A DNA stretch of 64,000 bases from an uncultured SAR86 cluster bacterium (lineage in GTDB: Bacteria > Pseudomonadota > Gammaproteobacteria > Magnimaribacterales > D2472), in assembly GCA_902608115.1 (NCBI GenBank), contig CACLMT010000004.1:1-64000 (forward strand), in the 5' to 3' direction. The notes under the pieces were generated by a model. It did no database searches. It saw only the letters and a list, made by a program, of their open reading frames with translations, and was not told where the DNA came from. The position numbers and the translations under genes are program-made. Below are positions 61,147-64,000 of the stretch, in pieces. Position 1 is the first letter of the stretch, and every line of letters starts with the position of its first letter.

Positions 61147-61557
61147 TTATTTATTGGGCTTAACATACAACACCATGCTGTGATCAATAATCTGGTAGCC
61201 CTTCTCAGCTGCTATTTCGTCTTGACGTTTTTCAATTATTTCATCATGAAACTCTATAACATTACCAGTCTCAAGACAGACCATATGATCATGATGATCG
61301 TCGGGAGTAATCTCATATACTGCATGACCTTCTTCAAAATTGTGACGTATTACTATCCCGGCTGATTCAAATTGCGTCAAAACCCTATAGATAGTTGCAA
61401 GACCCACGTCCTCTCCAGAATTAATAAGTTGTTTATAAATTTCTTCAGCGCTTAGGTGACGATTATGGTCAGATGATTCTAGGGCTTCCAAAATTCGTAT
61501 TCTTGGAAGAGTGGCTTTTAAACCTGCTTTTTTTAATTCAGTATTTTCTTTACTCAT
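61147..61557 (-). CDS. fur: Ferric uptake regulator Fur
   Basis: Iron-responsive repressor, 136 residues. The N-terminal winged helix has LKKAGLKATLPRIRILEALE and SAEEIYKQLINSGEDVGLATIYRVL; the metal sites are HAVYEITPDDHHDHMVCLETG and the C-terminal YQIIDHSMVLYVKP. There is one Cys in the CLET position where E. coli has CxxC, the same as Pseudomonas Fur. It is divergent from bamE, the usual fur-omlA arrangement, with both promoters in 45 bases. I do not see an obvious Fur box there. Confidence 0.96.
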   Translation of the reverse strand: MSKENTELKKAGLKATLPRIRILEALESSDHNRHLSAEEIYKQLINSGEDVGLATIYRVLTQFESAGIVIRHNFEEGHAVYEITPDDHHDHMVCLETGNVIEFHDEIIEKRQDEIAAEKGYQIIDHSMVLYVKPNK

Positions 61558-61585
61558 GAACTTTTCGATGTATCCTCTTTCAAAG

Positions 61586-61602
61586 TATAATCAAATCATC
61601 TC
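61586..61602 (+). promoter_or_regulatory. bamE promoter -10, close to the start codon
   Basis: TATAAT at 61586-61591 is a perfect -10 and lies only 11 bases before the bamE ATG; no Shine-Dalgarno lies in between and no convincing -35 is seen. The message would have a leader of about 5 bases, so bamE may be translated as a nearly leaderless mRNA. Confidence 0.4.
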
Positions 61603-61947
61603 ATGAAGCAATTAGCTAAACCATTTTTTATTATAATTATTTCCCTATATAGCTTTTACGGGTGCTCAACCTTTGCTCCATACAAAGTACCTGTTCTGCA
61701 AGGAAATATTCTTCAAGATAAGGATGTGGAACAATTGGTTAAAGGTCTAACAAAAGATCAAGTCCAATACCTTTTAGGGACTCCGCTTCTTAATAGCCCA
61801 GTTCATCAAACTAGATGGGATTATTTTTATTCGGTAAATATAGGGGACATTACTTTAGGTGAAAGAAAGCTTTCTTTACAATTTAATGATGAAGAGAAGC
61901 TTGAGAGCTGGATCCTAGAAGAAATAAATCTTTCACAAAATCAATAA
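61603..61947 (+). CDS. bamE: Outer-membrane assembly lipoprotein BamE
   Basis: A small BAM-complex lipoprotein that helps bind BamD and BamA to phosphatidylglycerol. 114 residues with a signal peptide and lipobox YGC (Cys near residue 21 in FYGCSTFAPYKVP). The mature part is the SmpA/OmlA fold: QGNILQDKDVEQLVKGLTKDQVQYLLGTP (in two stretches) and TRWDYFYSV. It is divergent from fur, as omlA is in Pseudomonas, and convergent with rnfH. The partner BamA is encoded at 47-49.5 kb. Confidence 0.95.
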   Translation: MKQLAKPFFIIIISLYSFYGCSTFAPYKVPVLQGNILQDKDVEQLVKGLTKDQVQYLLGTPLLNSPVHQTRWDYFYSVNIGDITLGERKLSLQFNDEEKLESWILEEINLSQNQ

Positions 61948-61949
61948 TT

Positions 61950-62237
61950 TTATATCTTTTTAGCTCTTTCTTTTCTTCTTTCTTTGGGGTCTTGGTTTAA
62001 TGGTTTATATATCTCCAATCTTTCACCATATGCCATTCTAAAATTACAGGGTAATGGTTTAAATTTTCCATCTAGCTCCTCACCATTAACTCCAATTCTT
62101 ATTGGGTACTCTAAAGATTCAAGTATTTTTTTGATCTCTTGAAATCCTAACACTTCTTCAGCTGTAATACTCTCAGAAACATCCAGTTCTTTCAAAATAG
62201 AATTATTCTTTCCTTGATATGCGAAATAAATCTTCAT
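61950..62237 (-). CDS. RnfH/RatB family protein
   Basis: A ubiquitin-like (beta-grasp) protein of 95 residues of the UPF0125/RnfH family. Blocks: FAYQGKNNSILKELDVSESITAEEVL at the start, IRIGVNGEELDG and RMAYGERLEIYKPLNQDPKERRKERA at the end, typical of the family. In E. coli RatB pairs with the toxin-like RatA, and in Pseudomonas the gene lies between ratA/smpB and omlA-fur. Here the bamE side of this order is kept, but ratA and smpB are not next to it; a transporter gene is there instead. Function is not established. Confidence 0.9.
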   Translation of the reverse strand: MKIYFAYQGKNNSILKELDVSESITAEEVLGFQEIKKILESLEYPIRIGVNGEELDGKFKPLPCNFRMAYGERLEIYKPLNQDPKERRKERAKKI

Positions 62238-62284
62238 TTTAAAAGCTGATCTGAAAATACTTGAACAAACCTTTGAAACATAAA

Positions 62285-63643
62285 TTAACTAGTTAATTGA
62301 TAAACAAAGACAGATGCAACTAATACTGGCGATATAAATTTAATAAAAAATCTCCAAGTTTTAAAAATATTCAAATGAGCTCCTGAGAGTTCTTCCATAG
62401 CTAGCTTGGGTTTAAAAAACCACCCAGCAAAAACTGCCACAAGCATACCACCAAGCGGCATCAAGAAATTGAAAGTTAAATAAACAATTGAATCCATAAA
62501 ATTTCTCTCTCCAAGAAAGAATGTAGACTCCCAATTGTTCAGACTAAGGACACTTCCTATGCCAATAAACCATATTAATAAGCCGAGAATTACAGCAGCA
62601 GCAAAACGAGAAACTATCTTATTTTCTTCAAAGTATGCAACGCTTGGTTCAAGTAAAGAGATTGCACTACTTAAAGCCGCAATGGACAACAACATAAAAA
62701 ATGCTGGACCTATCAAATTACCTAAAGGCATCTCAATAAAAATTGCTAATAAGCTTTTAAAGACAAGACCTGGTCCTTGTTGAGGCTCCATGCCATAGGC
62801 AAAAATCATCGGAAAAATAGCCAGTCCTGCCAATATAGCAATTAAGGTATCTAAACCAGCAACGGTAAGAGATGTTTTAAAAATATTTTCTGATTTTCGC
62901 ATGTATGACCCATAGCACATGATTGAACCCATGCCTAAACTAAGACTAAAAAATGCTTGTCCCATTGCGCTTAAAAAAGTTTCTGAACTCACTTTTGAGA
63001 AATCAGGAGCGAATAAATAATTCAAGCCTGCTTTGAAATCACCATTTATCATCGCATTGATAAGCATTACAACCATCAAAATAAATAGCATGGGCATCAA
63101 AAGACGCACCATTCTTTCAATGCCTCCAATAACTCCTGATGCAATAATGGCAATATTTAATCCTATAAAAATTGAGTGCCAAAAAAATAATCTTAAGGGA
63201 GAGCCTGTGACCTGAGCATATTGCTCAACAGAAGTAATCTCCGTACTCGGCATGGCTGCGATTCCTATGTAATTAATACAAATACCAGCGAGAACGCTAT
63301 AGAAAGAAAGAATGAGAACTCCAGATACTAACCCAGTCCATCCAACAGCTTGCCAATAACCAGTTTTTCCAGAATCAAGCGCAGCTTTTTTCATTGCACT
63401 GACTGGACTGTGTTGGGCGTACCTTCCAATCATTATCTCTGCCATCATTATTGGTAGACCTACAAGTAAGATGCATCCTAAATAAATTAAAACAAAAGCA
63501 CTTCCACCCTCCTCACCCACTTTATAAGGAAAACTCCAAATATTTCCTAAACCAACTGCAGAGCCTGCAGCTGCTAAAACAAAGGTCCATTTACCCACCC
63601 AGGTAACTGATTCTGAAATCTTATTTGAAGAGCTTATATTCAT
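62285..63643 (-). CDS. SNF-family sodium-dependent transporter
   Basis: A neurotransmitter:sodium symporter (NSS) family member of the inner membrane, 452 residues with about 11-12 helices. The Na+ site in helix 1 is AAAGSAVGLGNIWSFPY, followed by EEGGSAFVLIYL; the helix-8 region has MLLSIAALSSAISLLEP, with the Ser pair of the second Na+ site. Bacterial members (LeuT, MhsT, TnaT) take up amino acids. The sequence resembles MhsT/TnaT-type proteins with a short C-terminal helix. Na+-coupled uptake fits a marine organism. It stands 48 bases from rnfH and 5 bases from the DUF3429 gene. Confidence 0.93.
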   Translation of the reverse strand: MNISSSNKISESVTWVGKWTFVLAAAGSAVGLGNIWSFPYKVGEEGGSAFVLIYLGCILLVGLPIMMAEIMIGRYAQHSPVSAMKKAALDSGKTGYWQAVGWTGLVSGVLILSFYSVLAGICINYIGIAAMPSTEITSVEQYAQVTGSPLRLFFWHSIFIGLNIAIIASGVIGGIERMVRLLMPMLFILMVVMLINAMINGDFKAGLNYLFAPDFSKVSSETFLSAMGQAFFSLSLGMGSIMCYGSYMRKSENIFKTSLTVAGLDTLIAILAGLAIFPMIFAYGMEPQQGPGLVFKSLLAIFIEMPLGNLIGPAFFMLLSIAALSSAISLLEPSVAYFEENKIVSRFAAAVILGLLIWFIGIGSVLSLNNWESTFFLGERNFMDSIVYLTFNFLMPLGGMLVAVFAGWFFKPKLAMEELSGAHLNIFKTWRFFIKFISPVLVASVFVYQLTS

Positions 63644-63648
63644 ACGTT

Positions 63649-64000
63649 TTATATGTACGGGTTATAAATAAATGCAATTGATGTTATGCAACATATTGTA
63701 ACCAAGTTTGTAATTAATTTTCTTGCTTCTGCGTACTTATTATTATTTTTAAAATATTTACTTGTATTCTTTTCAAAAGACAGAAAACCTTGAAAAGATA
63801 CAATTAATAATATCAGGCTAATTTCTAAAGCATTTATCGAAAGCAGAATCACACAAAAACCCATTAATGAGAAACCTATTGCAAACCATAAATTAGAATT
63901 ATTTATCGATCCATCATCCCAACCCCAAACAAAACCACTCAAAAATGCAAGAATAACTGCCCCATAAACAGCTAAAACTTGAATTAATAATAAAGCTAAT
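63649..64000 (-). CDS. DUF3429 membrane protein, cut by the right window edge
   Basis: The frame runs from the stop at 63649 to the window edge without interruption, so the N-terminus is outside. The visible 117 residues include VLAVYGAVILAFLSGFVWGWDD, the A-Y-x-A-V-I-L-x-F-L-G-G-x-x-W-G signature of DUF3429, followed by two or three helices (SLMGFCVILLSINALEISLILLIV in two parts; LVTICCITSIAFIYNP). The TTG at 63942 is not the start, since the conserved helix lies upstream of it. Function unknown; often near genes of membrane or transport function. Confidence 0.7.
   Translation of the reverse strand, partial: LALLLIQVLAVYGAVILAFLSGFVWGWDDGSINNSNLWFAIGFSLMGFCVILLSINALEISLILLIVSFQGFLSFEKNTSKYFKNNNKYAEARKLITNLVTICCITSIAFIYNPYI

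Noticed and set aside
1-64000. tRNA, rRNA, CRISPR, insertion sequence, prophage or integron
   Set aside because: No cloverleaf-like gene-sized gap, no spaced direct repeats, and no transposase, integrase or phage gene was seen; all gaps are shorter than about 150 bases.

Overview
The window is a gene-dense, strongly AT-rich stretch of a gammaproteobacterial chromosome. No intergenic gap exceeds about 150 bases, many genes overlap by 1-4 bases (ATGA, TGATG and TTAA junctions), and I see no tRNA, rRNA, CRISPR array, insertion sequence or phage gene. Gene orders typical of Gammaproteobacteria are present: rpsB-tsf-pyrH-frr-uppS-cdsA-dxr-rseP-bamA-skp-lpxD-fabZ-lpxA-lpxB-rnhB-dnaE-accA-tilS, grpE-dnaK-dnaJ-dapB, fur/bamE/rnfH, and lptG-lptF divergent from pepA-valS. 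Low GC, tight packing and marine-type catabolic genes suggest a streamlined pelagic lineage such as SAR86 or a relative. That placement is inference from style and content; no marker gene was searched.

Layout. 1-1.8 kb: dapD (cut by the window edge) and dapE, two lysine (succinylase) steps; dapB lies far away at 57 kb. 1.9-10.4 kb: a POT peptide transporter, an RDD membrane protein, lptG/lptF (LPS export), pepA and valS. 10.4-26.2 kb: an accessory block, all on the minus strand: a carboxyltransferase subunit, aldo/keto reductase, DUF3604 lipoprotein, tandem DSBA/HCCA-isomerase-like protein, SDR, metallo-beta-lactamase-fold hydrolase, DUF2855 protein, two small membrane proteins, DUF1330 protein, three glutathione-transferase-fold proteins, an enlarged haloalkane-dehalogenase-like hydrolase and a FATP-type acyl-CoA synthetase. 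It looks like an uncharacterised catabolic or detoxification island. It also holds two 23-codon mini-ORFs and a decayed nitronate-monooxygenase start. 26.2-30 kb: astA-astD-astB for arginine catabolism. 30-37.3 kb: a luciferase-like oxidoreductase, HupE/UreJ protein, a GNAT-membrane anchor-rotamase fusion, glutathione peroxidase, rimI, a holD-like gene, a long-form leuA and a PaaG-like crotonase.

37.3-56.7 kb is the long minus-strand macro-cluster joining translation (rpsB, tsf, frr), UMP kinase, undecaprenyl and isoprenoid synthesis (uppS, dxr), phospholipid synthesis (cdsA, accA), the outer-membrane machinery (rseP, bamA, skp), lipid A (lpxD, lpxA, lpxB, fabZ) and replication (dnaE, rnhB). 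It is preceded by a structured leader that can fold as a pseudoknot. 56.8-61.1 kb is the grpE-dnaK-dnaJ-dapB unit behind a near-consensus sigma-32 promoter. 61.1-64 kb: fur divergent from bamE, then rnfH, an SNF-family sodium symporter and a DUF3429 membrane protein cut by the right edge.

Most interesting: the accessory catabolic island and its gene remnants, the acetyltransferase-rotamase fusion, the two RNA/DNA regulatory structures at rpsB and grpE, the acidic repeat tail on ribosomal protein S2 and a calcium-loop-like insertion in the BamA barrel. All identifications are from reading the sequences; no database search was run.
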